Origin: Hymenolepis diminuta
Taxonomy: Eukaryota; Platyhelminthes; Cestoda; Cyclophyllidea; Hymenolepididae
Direction: 5' to 3'
Length of the DNA: 64,000 nucleotides
NCBI GenBank assembly: GCA_900708905.1
Contig: CAADRB010000069.1
Span: forward strand, 560,897-624,896
The notes under the pieces: generated by a model
The model's input: the letters and a program-made list of their open reading frames with translations, nothing else
What the model was told of the DNA's origin: nothing
Databases searched by the model: none
Part shown: in pieces, positions 1-14,010 of the stretch
Layout: each line of letters opens with the position of its first letter
How positions within the stretch are numbered: position 1 is the first letter of the stretch
Program-made: the position numbers and the translations under genes

Positions 1-1455
1 ACGACAATGGGGTAAATCCATTCCATATGAGAATTTTATACAATAGATGAGTGAAATACGAAATGCGTTGAGAATGAAGCATGATCAAATCTGTCAAAAT
101 AACCTGGACTTTTGAATGAATCTTGTTTTGGCGTTTTTGTCAAATTTAGTCTAATGAATTTTTCACCCAAATTTTGAAGGTTATTCCGGTAGACATTCCA
201 AACGAAATAGGCTTTTCCTTAGGACTGTTTTCTCACCTTGTTTCGGTAAATAGCTTAGTGATTTTTTAGGTGCCCGAGCTAAGATAAATCAAACGCTTCC
301 AGACTGTGAATATTTTTACCTCGATTAGTAAAATATGCAAGAATATGGCAAAGAAAGGTTATTCATACCCACAACTGCATAACCAAGTTAATTATAGGCA
401 TACAATGGTAGAAAAATAGTAGCTAAATAGAAACGTCATTTCGTAATCTTATTTCCGCCAAATTCTTCAAATTTGGGCTTCGATTAAACTGAAATTTGAA
501 TTAATATTTGATGCAATAGTACAAGGTGAAAACATAACTTTGCAGTCTTCGAAAACGTTCGCTAACTGTTTTTGACACCTTAAAGGACAGATAAATACAT
601 CGAAGTCCACAGCTGTTTCTTATTCAAATATGACCAATTCAAAATTTTACTGTAACATTCTAGATATCTCTCTATCCAGATGTCAAATGAACGACGAAAC
701 TCTCCTTGTTTCGATATCTATTTTCACTCTGATTCTCAATTACGACCCATAAACATATGAGTATCAAAGTTATAAGAATATCGGTAAGTAACTGAAGGGT
801 TTAGGGACATAAACCGATTCATCAAGCAATAATAAATTAATTACCATAGTCGTGTGAACTAAATGTTTTGCGACCCCGATTCCGAAATCCACATGAAGTG
901 ACACTCATTTCAAAGACTGCATTTATTCTCCAATCTTTTTTATTTCTCTATATTTATCCCTACTAGAATTCACCGATTTCAGTTTATCCAAGTTTAAAAA
1001 TTGTACATGTATTATGCCTTGCTGTAGATTATAATATGATTATATAATACATTTTGAGAATATCTCTTAATTGAAGCTACATTTACTTCAATTGAAATCC
1101 GAGCACTGTTATATATATATATTTACAAGTTGTCTGAAGTGACAGATGCTCCAAGAGAGCGTAGAAAAGCTCTGTTCGTCTAATTTGTATTAAATTTGCT
1201 ATGAGCAAAGAGAGCATCAACTATGATTCAGCAAACTGACGCTTGAACCTTGGAATATTTTGTCTACAACACGAACGTACATTCATTTTTTAAGTAAATA
1301 ACAGAAAGCCTGAAGAATCCTAAGTTTGAATCATAAGAGGCATTTAATGCCTTAACTTTCATTCTCCTCTTTCTGCTGGTCCAGTTCCTATTTTTCCTAG
1401 TTTTGGGCTTTATTTTGATCATAGTTATTATTAGTTAGGTGGTTTCTAGTCACTT

Positions 1456-1477
1456 ATAATAATAATAATAATAATAA
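1456..1477. repeat. (AAT)n microsatellite
   Basis: Seven uninterrupted AAT/ATA units. A very similar run is at 37987-38007. Confidence 0.95.
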
Positions 1478-1622
1478 AATCTTCTCGTTGTTAGATAGCA
1501 GACAAAGCTGAAATATTCCGTCAAACCAAAAATGTTCTTTGATATCAAAGTAACAAATTAAAACAATGATCAGTTAATAGAGCTTAGACTAACTATTGTA
1601 AACCGAGAAATGAAGGCAAATA

Positions 1623-1648
1623 ATATGTATATATATATATATACATAT
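1623..1648. repeat. Perfect 26-bp palindrome built on (TA)n
   Basis: ATATG at 1623-1627, a pure TA core and CATAT at 1644-1648 make a perfect self-complementary run. It is a TA microsatellite with symmetric edges. Confidence 0.9.
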
Positions 1649-4600
1649 GAACTGGATAAAGTTAGGCATTTCAAAGAGCCAATTTTACAGTGCCTTCTAT
1701 TACCATTTAAATATATCAATAAAAATCACTTCAAATAGAGCAAAAATTAGTAAAAGCCTTCTCCAGGACTCAAGTTCTCCTGAATAGTTCCAGCCGCCTC
1801 CCTATCGACACCGGTTGCTGAAATTCAAATAAATGACTCTTTTATCTCCTTCTCCTCATTTCCACCGTGTTACTCTTTTTCCCATTCAGCATATTTCTAA
1901 TGAGAAAAAAGGGGAGCAAATAGAGAATGGACAAACGAGTTGGGGAAGAAAGGGACATACTTCAAGGGCGCTAGCGACCTGAATATTTTATATATCCTTT
2001 CGAAGTAACCTGATCAATAATGATATCTACTTTGCCATCATTAACGACTCAAATAAATGTGCTTAAATAAAGGAAAGGAAATCCACTTGTTCTAAAGGAT
2101 TACATTAAAAGTGTCTGCTCATGATTTTGACGGCACATCATGAACTACATACCACTATTCATTTCTGAGAAATTGTATTTAAAAGGACAAATATTTCTGC
2201 CTTCGAAATAAATTAATATTTAAATTAGTTTATAATTTATTCAACTGTGTTAACCATAGTCCATAAATAAAATTTTAAAAATTAAATATAACGTGAAATT
2301 ATTCGTTGGCTATGTTTCCACATTTGAAAATTTTTATTAATGATGTTTAATATTACAACATGATAAATCTGACAAATTTCAGTTAATTTTGGCGTAAAAT
2401 TCAAATGATTTTTATATCGACATTATGTTTATCAAAAACCACGAAGCAAAAAAGAAAAGCCAAGTTAGCAAAAAAATAGGCCAAAGCAAACTCGCACCTC
2501 GGTTAGGGGATGATAGCACAACTCGTTTGCTTTCAGCTGCACTGCCAGCAGCAAACAGTTTGTTCACGCTCTCTTACTTAGATATAGAGAAGATAAATCA
2601 CCCGTCCTCGCTTTAGTTGATAAATAAAGACCGAATGTTGCTGCGCTGTTATTGTTGATGATGGTAGTAGTTTTTTTGGATATTGAAGGAGCTCTGTCGG
2701 CTTCTGTGAATCTGATCATGAAGTTGTCGCTTTGGGCTGTGCATTATCACAGCTAGCGGATCTTGACACAAGTCTTCCCTGGAAAGAACCAAATAAGTGC
2801 ACATAATTGAGTGCAAGAGGTACGAAGTATACTCCGTTGCGACTTCGATGTTTATTTTTGTATATTCGGCAATTTCGAGAAGTGACTTTTTGTTTGTATA
2901 AATTAAAATAAAAGGAGGCTTTTATCGAAAATTAATTATGCGCAATCGTGAGAAATAAATCTTTCAAGATATATCTTTTCTTTTTGTACTTCATCTAACT
3001 CCTTGAACTCGGTACCCACAGAGCCTTGTTGATTAGACTATGAGCCGGGCTTTTTTTGAAGAAATTTCAACACTTTCAAATCACTGAAATAGGTAAGACT
3101 AAGTTTATCCATTCTGGAATAATAAGTTATGAAGGACAATTTTGGATGGTCTTTGATCATATTCAGATTATTTTTCTTTAATATTCATCCATCAATTTGT
3201 ACCTGAACCTCTGAATTCCATACCAACCAGATACACTCTTTTAAAATATTTAAATTGGAAATGATCGCTTAATATAAAATATTTAATTCGATATATTTAC
3301 CTTGAATAGTTACCATTGCTTGCACTACTGTGTTTAAATTTTTAGCTATTACATGAAATGTAAATCTTAACTTATACCGGCATAAACATTTTAAAGCAGT
3401 GAAGAGTAAAATGAAGCAGCCACTGATTTTTGATCTGAAAATTTGATATGTTAGCTTTAGCTTGATGTTAAACAGGTAATATTTGGTTTATACAATATGC
3501 AACAGTGAAATTGCTGGTAAATTAAAATTTTTCCAATTGCTTCCCAATCAACGATAAGCATTTCTCAAGAATCCCGTAGATCTAAAGAACATAGGAGTAG
3601 CTCACAGCTCAAGCTTCAATGAAATCGTCAACTTCCCGAGAATAATTTTCAGTATTTTCCCCCTAGCACTGAAAGCCTAATATATTTATGTCCAGGTCGT
3701 TTTCTTAATATTAACCATAACCTACATTCTATTGCTGATTACATTAATTAAATAACAAATTTAAAAGAAAAACGATACAGATTTAGTTTTTTACACAGTG
3801 AGATTCATAAAATAGAGAAATAAAAATGGCAAAATACGCATAAAATTGAAATACTTTTTATACATATAGTTTAGGGGCTACTTTTCAACTAGGCATAACA
3901 TAACCATAATACAGCACTTTGATTTCAGTGTTATACAAAAGATAATAAATTGCACGAGTTGTTTAAACGCGTGCTAGATGTAAAATAAATTCAACAAAAA
4001 ACTGCTCCAATTTCGCAGTTTTGAAAGTTATCTCTTGATTCCTGTCGCCCGACCTTCTGTTGTGTATTTTTGCGGTGAGCGCTTTGGGGCTGGATCAACA
4101 AAGTAAACAAATAATTTTCCTAAACAGGTGCCTGAAGCAAGAAAATTAATCGCGCTTGGTGTTATTGCATGTGTATTTAATAAAATTTAATTTTTTATCC
4201 CAACTTATTCAATTATTTGGATAATGAATTTAAAATTCGAAAGCATTTGAATGTAAAACAGTTATAAATAAGAAATAGTAAAACTTAAATTCCATTCATA
4301 ATGAGCGTTATGGAGAAATTAAATAAAATATAACATTTTTAAAAATAAATATAAGCCATATTTCGCGAAAATTAGATTTTCTAGTTACACATCTAGAAAT
4401 GGAAATATCACATTTCAAATTACTCTCCGAATATTCACGGTGGTCAAATGAATAATGTCTCAAATAGGAATGCTGACATTAAGGTTGATTCAACACAATT
4501 GAATCGAATCTCTTCTTATTGACGGACTCCAAATTATTTTGCATCATTGAAAGAACAATGTCAAAATAGTTTAATAAATGGATGATTAAACACTTGGATA

Positions 4601-7600
4601 TTAATATTTTTTTTGAAAATATTATCAAAGACTGTCAAATGGTTGACTGACATTGATTTATTTTATTTACATTAAACTATTTCTTAACAACACGTCAAAT
4701 TTAGCCAATAAACCTGCATGTTTCAAACAATTTATTGGGCGTCAATTAATGTGCAATTTCAGTATTACATGAAATTTTGACTTTCCCTTTGATTTCGTTA
4801 AAGAAAGTTAAGTAAATTATGTTCTAAATATCCATAAGGCGTTTTGTTGCTGTCAGGACGTTAAAAAAGTGTCACTACTGATCTGCAGAATTTCTATAGA
4901 AGCTATTTTTATGATATTATTTTGTTTCGGACATCAAAATGTAGATAATATTAATCAAAATATGCGTATAGAATGGCATAGGAACTATTTTTTACCAAAT
5001 GTGACTACAATCATCCATTAAATCTATTTTTCAACCCATTTATTTTATTTCCCTTTATTTGATACTATAAAGAGGAAACGCTAAATACTTTCTCAACTCG
5101 GGATTGAAAAAAGCCAGGTTTAGCTTCGAGACAGTGTGGAATGTCGTTTTTAGGGCAACCAATTTGCTTTTAACTGAAGATTAATTAATCTACTTCGCAT
5201 AGAAAGTATGAGACAACGCTGATAGTAAAACTATTTACATTATTAATTTTATGAGGAAATTTAATTAGCCTAAACAACCGTTAAATTTGGAAATAAACAC
5301 AGAATTATAAGCTTTGTTTGGAAGAAGCAGAGTGAAATATACGGTTACGTTAATATCGCCAAAAACTATTCAACGAGTAGTTGTAAGCTTTTCAACCATT
5401 CTATTCCTACTAATTAGCATATAAAATAATGGTAGTAAATAAAAAGATGTATTGAATTCAAAATTCTGATATCTAAATTTTCAATGCTCTAGATTACCAA
5501 ACATGCACATTTATAATAGCTTTAACAAAATCTCCAAAGTCAAAATGGTTCCTGATGGATGTATTTATGTTTTGATAGATTCATTTCCTCATAAAGTTAA
5601 ATTAGAATTTCTTAGCTTGAGTGCAGTTTAGTACGTTGAGACAAGGAATCTACTTGTTAAGTCAATTAAACTACCAGAACAGAGGTCAAGACGTCAATGT
5701 CCATTGGTGCACATCCTGAATCATCCGTCCTAGTTAATTTTGATCAACAAAGGGGATGGTAGAATGTGAATTTCTCATAAGAGCTCCTTCAGGAGTCATT
5801 CCCTCTATCCAAGTCAGGTATTGTAAGCAGATCTCCCAATGGACTCAGAAAATTTGGAGTATAATTAAGTTTCTAAAATGAACGTATATTTTCATAAAAT
5901 AGCATTTCGTTCAAACCATACTATGAAAAACTGAAAGCTTACGTCATTTGCTCAACCTTTCCATGTGAAATCCTGCCATAACAGTCTTAATTACAAAATA
6001 AATATTAACAAATAAAAGACAGTTTGTCCAATAATTCAAAATTCGTGTGAACTTTATAACATTTAAATTTTGCGAAAAATCTGAATGTAGGTCACTAATG
6101 GCGTTCTCATTTTGAGATTGGCATTTTTGATGTAGTAAACAACCGAATTAGGCATACTGAAAGGAGTCGAATTGACTTCAAATTTGTTCACATAATTCGG
6201 CCAAAGGAATTCGGTTATCTGATTCTCTGGTCAGGACAAGTTAGCTTGATTTCGGATATGGGTCATATGAAAATAGCAGATCGAAATTCGTTCAATAAAT
6301 CTGTACTTAAGTTTATAATATATTTGCCTTTTAGGAGTTATATTAAATTTAGGTTGTGTGTATCGATGAACCCGAATCATTTATCTGTCTTGAAGAGAAT
6401 TGATACAGTTGATACAGCTGAAAAATTGTGAGGCGTTTTGCTTCCTAGTTGTATGCTGAAAACAATTCAGCTAATGAACTCATGCACAATAATGCAATGT
6501 TGTATAAAAGACATAGAATTAAAATCAACTTAACTACTGATTGAACGCTAGTGAGCTCTGTTAGCTCAAAAAGTCTTATCAACTACAATCAGCTTACAAG
6601 AAAGAAAAATGGCCAGTTGACCAATTGCCTAATTTTTGCGTTCGAATGCTATAATTCTTCTCATAATTCTTCAGAAATCGAGGCTACTCTGCGAAAAACA
6701 GAATGAAGAGAAAACTGGCGTCTCTAAAAATTCTCATTACTAATATGACCTTAATAATGAAATAGCGGAATTAAAAGCCAGATAATGAATCAAATCTAAA
6801 TCAAAATACACAAAGATAATCACTGAGCTTCGCATGTCTCTGAAATCAATATACCTGAACTTGAAAGAAGTAATCCTTTATCTACTGTATATCTTTGATG
6901 CAATTTATTAATAAGTGAATTTTCATAGTAATACACTTCATCTATTTCGCTTCTTTAAATTCCACTTTATTTTGGACTGTAGGACTGGTTTCTCGCATTT
7001 AGAACTCATAGTGGGAACCAAAATATGGACAAATTAGTCTGCCAAGTAGTCTATCGTTGAGTTAATTAGCGCTCTCATGTAAACACACTTGCTGAAGTTA
7101 TAATATTATTCAATGCCAAAATATCTACATGAATATCTAATAATGGGGGAATCTACAGAATATATTGCATGAAAAGTCGTTCTAATGGCAAGCCAGTGGA
7201 CACGAGTTTTCTTAAATACCAGTTGACGGGAAGTTAAAAGTTTTTAAGCATTTATGGATGAAGAATGGAAGACAGTGGATCAGAAAAAATGAGGAGAGAA
7301 AAAGACGTGAAAAGATAGTAAGGCAAAGCTTCTGCACAATTGAGTATTAATACACAAAGTGTTAAGTTGCCTGCTTGATGAGAGTTTGTTGGTCAGCGTT
7401 TGTTAGACTTATGCAAATCTTTCGTTACAGATTCTATTTTCTATTTGGTTCAGGAAATTACAGAATAGACACAAGAGAATAAACAAATGAATGAATAAAA
7501 ATTTGCCATCATTGCAGAAATGTTATTTCCCATTAGAAAAATCTAAAGATGCAAATAACAGCCAAAAACAACAAATATCATCTATTAAATGATCAATTTA

Positions 7601-7823
7601 AGATAAGAAATGCATTAATATAAGTGTATCTTTATATTTGACCACTTCATTCTGCAAGTAATAATTGTAATTACATTGTGGGCGTCAACCAATGTAAAAA
7701 TACCAAGTCGAAGAAAGTTTACATTCCTACATTACCGACAGATGGCAATAATTAAGGCTACTTAAGAAATTGATGTGCACTGATGACTAATGTTTTATAA
7801 CTTCTTTATCAACTTCTTTTTGT

Positions 7824-7844
7824 TATATACATATATATATATAT
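7824..7844. repeat. (TA)n microsatellite
   Basis: A short interrupted TA run; 7831-7844 is pure. Confidence 0.9.
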
Positions 7845-8992
7845 TCATATGTCATTAATAAATAAGATATTCATGTTCGTCTTGGGCCATCAATACAACT
7901 CCCACAAACAAACTATGAAACGATGGGCAGAAAACTTCGGATACTAGTGAACCTTCTATTTCAATGCATACTTCAAGACTTAATTTATTGAATTCTTGTT
8001 TTTACAAACTGGACCTTTATTTTTATTTATTCATATGACTGTTCCAACTCTGATCTAGTATCCATTTTACAAATCGATCTCTTGATTAAATTGACTCCAA
8101 ATTTTGTATCTGGATTTTTAATTCGACAATACACATATATTTAAATTTTCAGTGACTTGTTTTGTTAACGAAAATAAACATTGAGTGATAAATACAGATT
8201 AATCTGGCATAAGATAAATAAGAAAAAAACGATGATGAAGATCAGTGTGAAGATTTGCGATATTATTTATCTGAAATTTATTAAATGTATTAAATCTAAG
8301 TTAATTACAATCTAACGTAAATATTACATTACCATCACCTATTCATTGGGCTGTTTTCCGTTACTAAGGACTAAAACTTAAATTGACATTCAGTTTGTTG
8401 TTATTAATAACTGGTTTCATTAATTATTAATTTAAAAGAAATTTCAAGTAAAAGGACTCTAGGTTGAGAACTCTGTAATTCGAATTTTCAAGAGCTTAGT
8501 TGTCGAATTCCAGTTCCATACGCACCCGTAAAAGATATTTAAAACACGAGTAAGCAAGAACTTGAATTCTAGTGAATAAAGAGTAGTTACTGTAGCCTTT
8601 AAATAGAATAACGATAAAAAGGACACTGACCTGAAAAGAACTACCGCAGTTTCATTTTAACAACCTGACCTCTGTCCTAACCAGTTCTGGACGCCGTTTC
8701 CCATAGCACCCGCTTGTCAAACTTAAGGGTCTAGAGACGTCTCATTAACCCGTCGATAAGAGAGATCAATATCTATAGTAATATATTCATGAATATAGTC
8801 CTGAAATATATTCTTATCAAGGCCTTGCCGACATGCATTAATGGTATATCATGCTGGAGTTTATTTGTGCAATTGAAACCTAAAGTCAAGTACCTAAACT
8901 ATTAGAGGTAAAAGTCTCATTTATTCTCCTACTTTATTGCTTTAGATAAGTCTCGATATTATTCTATGTAATGCACAGTGAAATGAATAGTC

Positions 8993-9262
8993 GGCTTGAA
9001 TTTGAGACTTATTGTCATTCGCTCAGTGCATGAAATTATTATTCTCAACGGTATTTACACAAATCTGGATCTAGAAGAGGCCAAATACACTAGAATATCA
9101 TCCTTACTCTAAACTTACAATAGTAAGATAAACCGTGTTGTATTGAGTCCCTACATTTCATAGCGTTCGTTGAATGAAATAATTGCTCACAATGGTATTT
9201 ATCAAGACCTGGCTCCATATATAGATCATTTGCGACCATTAAACACTAATATTCTCTCTTGA
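8993..9262. repeat. Diverged tandem duplication, period 144 bp
   Basis: Copy 1 (about 8993-9105) and copy 2 (about 9137-9262) share TTGAG..C..A, CATTCGCTCAGTGCATGAAA versus CATAGCGTTCGTTGAATGAA, and CAACGGTATTTAC versus CAATGGTATTTAT followed by CTGG. Anchored on TGAAAT at 9031 and 9175, 30 of 41 bases agree without gaps. Whether a third copy continues after 9300 is unclear. Confidence 0.6.
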
Positions 9263-10580
9263 CCCAAAAATTAATGTAAACAATTAAATCGAGTCAAATG
9301 AAGCTTGTCTTTACTGCATACGGTTTATAGCTGGAGAGTTATCTTCATTTACTTAACTTTATCTATAAAAGATAGTTTCCTAAAAAACAGGATATAAATT
9401 TTATAAGGACAGCCACAAAGTCTCGAGTCACGCAAGGGAGTAAAACATTTGGCCATGACTGTCTCCCCAACTCAAATTATGGAGAATCGTTTGATGAAAC
9501 ATCTGGATGAAATAAACTCAGATATATAGAAAGAATAAGGCACTTATAATGCTGTGTTTAGCTCTAAAAGGGTAACAAAAGACTGTGTTCATCAAAATTT
9601 TAATTTTTATTGATGCATTTTTGACCATATTATTGGTTTTTATTGCAGAAAAAATGATATGATTTTTATTCAAGAAATCCTGACTTAACAGTTTCTTGTT
9701 ACTTATTCATAAAATTCGCTTATTTGTTAAAATGTGCTGAATTAAATGTCTTTCCTTTGACGAATTTTGAGTAAATTACTAGAATTTGCATAATCCCGAG
9801 AGATTTGTCATTATTTTGGAGACTAATTAGATTATAATAGTTTTCGATTAACTAAGGTGCCTTTCTCCCTTCCAAAAAATGAGAAGCAATTAGTTTTAGC
9901 TAAATTCTTGCATTTTATCTATCATCCGTTAGTATTTGCAGTCAATCATGTTTAATCAGAGTCCTTATTCTCTGAACGTTGAATTTTGTTCATACTTCTT
10001 GTTAGATTCAGTCATGTGTACCCACTTACATTGCCAAATGAAAGAATTTCTTACTGTACTTATAGATGAGATAAGCTTTGATACTATTCATGATGATTAT
10101 TGCAAACCAAAGTTAATTCAGACACCATAGGATCATTTAATCAAATTCTCATTTGATAATCTATATTTTAGTTTTACTTGACATACTATCATACTCTGTG
10201 TCTATTCTAGAGTTGTTGAAGTAGAAGATAAACCAGAAGTACATCAGCTAATGTAAAAGTAACTTCTACAGTTAAGGAAGGACCTTTAATCGTCACTACA
10301 ACTAGTCTTGACTTATACGACGATCATTAATCAAAATAAACAATATTAGTGCAATGGTATCGACCCGGTCATGATTAATAAACGATTTTGAATATTTTCT
10401 CAACTTTGACGAGCAAGAAATAAGAGACGTATAAGCTAAGCTGTACAAGAAAATGTCTGACGTAAAATATTCATCTGAAGGATCTGAAGGATCGATAGTC
10501 GATATCCACCAAGGAGTATTCATTTATCACTCCATTAGGTGCCCAGATTTGGAGAATTTATAAAAACATCACTTCAGTTG
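9263..10580. other. Non-coding AT-rich stretch
   Basis: Nothing recognised. A small tandem (TCTGAAGGA)2 lies at 10473-10491. Short open frames look random. Confidence 0.6.
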
Positions 10581-10624
10581 CAAAACATCGCACATTTAGC
10601 TTAATCTCGAGCTCCATTTTACTT

Positions 10625-10669
10625 GTCACTAGGCAACGACAGCTGACTTTAATGAGTTATCGTAGCAAC
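10625..10669 (+). promoter_or_regulatory. Pair of RFX X-box-like sites
   Basis: GTCACTAGGCAAC (10625-10637) and GTTATCGTAGCAAC (10656-10669) both contain the RGCAAC half-site of the RFX/DAF-19 X-box. The second matches the nematode X-box pattern GTHNYYATRRNAAC at 13 of 14 positions (GT instead of AT in the middle). The half-sites are 32 bases apart, about three helical turns. X-boxes control ciliary genes in animals. No gene or transcription start was identified beside them, so function is speculative. Confidence 0.25.
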
Positions 10670-11000
10670 GGACATTCACCATTTGAGACTATGTCGAATA
10701 CGTCTAATAAATAAGGATATCTTTATCATCCATCAACTGACGTATTCATGTGCATCAATTCTAGGTCAAGATTTAATGGCCTCATGACAGTTCCTAAGTG
10801 CAGAAAAATTTCTGGCATGTTTGAAAAGCCTCTCTGATGAGGAACTTGTAGTTAGCTGATGCTCTATTGACTAGCATTAGTTATTGTGCACGTTCAATTC
10901 AGAGATATTCTCTGGCCTGTCTAACGCAGACGTAGTCAATGTTGGCCGTTGCGTCACTGTCGCACATTTTAAGAGCCGATTATTACCTTTATTACTTACA

Positions 11001-11085
11001 ATCGTATCCAATGCCCGTTTTGGGTAAAGTAGTATCATCACAGGGCCTCCCCGGTGAGAAACTCAAATTCCACCATTCACTTTAT
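11001..11085 (-). repeat. Dispersed repeat family 2, copy 1
   Basis: Read on the minus strand, the core ACCGGGGAGGCCCTGTGATG... TTTACCCAAAACGGGCATTG aligns with the plus strand at 52.4 kb at 36 of 46 positions with one gap; most of the differences are transitions. The flanks continue to align weakly (GGTAAAG, ATGG..AA). No coding sense was recognised. It sits inside a locally GC-richer pocket and partly explains it. Confidence 0.65.
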
Positions 11086-13879
11086 TAGTCAGACTTATTC
11101 AGCGCATTCTGACTATTTAAATTTCTGGGCGCGTACAGATGGACACCAAAACCATGAATTCTGACCTCACAAACGGACCAGCTATGTCAAACTGAACTTA
11201 CTGTAACACTGAGTCATTCAACCTTTTTCTGTTTGCAAATTAGTTTTAATTATATTTAAAGGCAAAGAACAGTCCTCCTGTATATCACTAATCTCAGAGG
11301 TCAATAAATTAATTTTGACTGATAGAATGCTGAGTAATCAGAGTAGGCGTCGAAAAGTTAAGGATTGACGAATGGACGCAGTCTAATGCGCCAGAATCAT
11401 TTAGCATAAACAGAGTCATATCACAGGCTTGCAATGATAGTAAACAAAAGCATTTTTCTTAAATTTCATTGAAGGATGGTTGAAAACTCATATAAAATTT
11501 TATAATTTTTAACCAATATCTTGTATCATTAAATGATTTGCTATAATAATATTAAGTTCAAATATTCATTTTTATTAAAAGGTACTATAAATTGGAATAC
11601 TTACTATTTTATTTTATCAATTAACATTTCAATAAAACAAGCTTATCGATACACTTGATTAGTGCTTTCTGCTACCTTCAGGATTGCCACAGCTATTAAC
11701 CGTGAATCTTAAGGTACTAAAACCCATAACCCCAGGCTGTTAAATTGCCAACCACATTGTATCCAAATTCACAGTGCCGATATATGTCAGAATATCTAAG
11801 TATAGTACAGAAGGGTCCGTTTCACATAATTTTAACCAAAAATTCATCAAAAGTGGAAGTTTCTGGCCATACTGTCAATCCTTGATGTAAGACGACAGGA
11901 AATGAAATTCTCACTGACTCCAGAGACCATCAATAATATACTAAGTGACACATCAAACTTTTAAATTCTTCGAAGGATTGTGCTTCAAAACTTTCGTCTT
12001 AAAGAGAGTATTGAAGACATACTCTCCACGTGCCCTCGTTTGATTTAAATTATATTTATATTCAGTTTATTTTATCAAAGGGTTAATCAAAGAACTGATT
12101 GGAAATATAATATTTAGATGAGAGGGAGAAAAATTAGAACATTTCGATCTTTAAATATGGATTCCATAAATTCGCAGTTGCAGTTAATTCCAACAAACGT
12201 TTCTTGCTCTGAGACATTTTGAAATCATTATATTCTCTTCAGCCAAGTTTTTACTGTAACTAGGAGAAAAAATTTAAATTTTGGTTTTTAAGTGCGACTG
12301 ACTTTCCTTCTTTTTTGTTTTCAGTGTGACAGTCCATTATTTCATAAATTCGTTCAAGTTTATCGTAGCGCAGAAGAAAGTGTACATATAATTTAATCAA
12401 GTTTTATAACAGTAAGTTAGCATTAGCCAAGAGTTGCGGCCAGTCATTAGCATCGGCAGCATCGGTGATGTATATATATCTTATGGCTTTCGAATTTCAA
12501 ATGCGTAATAACATAAATATGGGATAGAACGCCTTTATTTTGTAAATCTAATTAACGTTAATTAAAATACAAATGTTTGAGCAGAACACAATACATTTTT
12601 TGAGAATAAAAGCATACATTGAAGGACATTTTCACGAAATTCAACCGCAATATTTTCGGCTGGAGCTATGAATGCCTTAAAAACGGAATTGAAACGATTG
12701 AGGGACAAGTACGTAGAAATAAAAAGGAAATACATCGAACTAACAGTTTTTGTTTTAAAGCTGCAGACACAAGTAATTTATAAAATATTTTTTGTGTCTA
12801 AAAACTCAGTAAATGATGATTTAAGTCAATAAAATGGCACATCGGCTTCACATCAGATGATTGCCAGTCAGTGTGATTTATTAAGAGTTACTAGTATACA
12901 GCCACTTCAATTCACTAAACAGATCATCTATCAAAGATACTAATAGAACTATATAAGATATGCATAGTCGTCAAAATCATTTGGATCCAATGATCGCGCT
13001 GTTGATAGTCTCTCAGTTCAAAAATAAGATATTGACTGACAACGGCCAAGTCATATTCAGAAAGGAGAAGTCGAATTTGTAACATTCTACCATGGTGACA
13101 AAAATAGATGGCTAAAAAATGCTGATTCTGTCAACACTTTCCTCATAACTTTCTTCGCCTTTTAATCGTAACTCTAGTTTCACTTGTTCACCACTGACGA
13201 TTGCTCCTTTTTCCTCCCATTCCAATTTCTCAGTTTACAACTTCCTCTCTCATTTTTGAATGCTTATCTAATACATCCAAGTTCAAACTCAAGTTTTGGT
13301 CTTCTTTTGGAAAGGCTATTCTATTCTCTTAGTCCGTGGATATCTCTGAGGATAACTTTTAAAGGTACTAAAGTGGCTCTTCTGACAGAATTGATCGTAT
13401 TTTAAGTTAATTTAGTTCCCTTTTAATTATTCTTTGCAGTTTATTCTGGTATTAAATGGACAAAAATGTAGAGGAAAGGCTTTGTATCATCTGCATCTAT
13501 TTAGTCAGTTAATATCAATCATACAATGACAATATTAAAGCAGAACTCCAACCCATAGTTCTGCACTAAGTATAATGAAAAAGTAACTGTTATCTTTTAA
13601 CATCCAAAAAGGTATTAATATTTGCATTCTTCATAAACACATGTTATTGGATTTTAATGACATTTCTGCACGCAGTTCTGTTTCTTCCAAGACGACTAAA
13701 TAAAAGGCGTCTTATTTCACTCTCCACCATAAAAACATATGTATATCTGATAGGACCTGATATTCTAAGGGCTTTCACTAAGTGGAGATTTTATGGCCTT
13801 CTCCTATACATACATTACTCATAGAAGAATCAATATATTTTACAAAAAAATACAACAAAATAATGGAGGTGAATTTAAT

Positions 13880-14010
13880 TATTGACGCGCAGCGCTCTAC
13901 ACTAATGTATCATCGGTTCTCAAACTCAGTGAGACCACACGCGAGAATGAAGTGTGTGCGCGCCATTCACACTGTGAGAACTAATGTTCTAAAATCGAGG
14001 CCTGCATGAA
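13880..14010. other. CpG-rich patch
   Basis: Contains GACGCGCAGCGC, CACACGCGAG and GTGTGCGCGCC within 130 bases of otherwise AT-rich sequence. AGTGTG and CACACT can pair around TGCGCGCCATT. It may be a decayed short element or an unmethylated patch; no coding or RNA family was recognised. Confidence 0.45.

Larger units (their letters stand above)
1..8992. other. Non-coding AT-rich stretch
   Basis: No gene or RNA recognised. It holds short TA and AAT arrays, a (TTGATACAG)2 at about 6400 and slightly GC-richer patches near 2.7 and 4.05 kb without identifiable content. The words AAATGTTTTGCGACCCCGAT at 861-880 resemble the middle of repeat family 1 but are too short to call a copy. Confidence 0.6.
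10581..11200. other. GC-richer pocket
   Basis: GC is visibly above the surroundings (around 42% by spot count). It contains the X-box-like pair, a TTGCGTCA word (10949-10956, a CREB/ATF-type site) and family 2 copy 1. It could be an old element, a distal enhancer or a promoter; no exon was found. Confidence 0.4.

Noticed and set aside
850..900. Possible sixth copy of repeat family 1 (AAATGTTTTGCGACCCCGAT)
   Set aside because: Only about 35 bases align and neither flank continues the block order.
10834..10841. CTGATGAG, the conserved core word of hammerhead ribozymes
   Set aside because: No GAAA core at the right distance and no closing stems; a single 8-base word is expected by chance.
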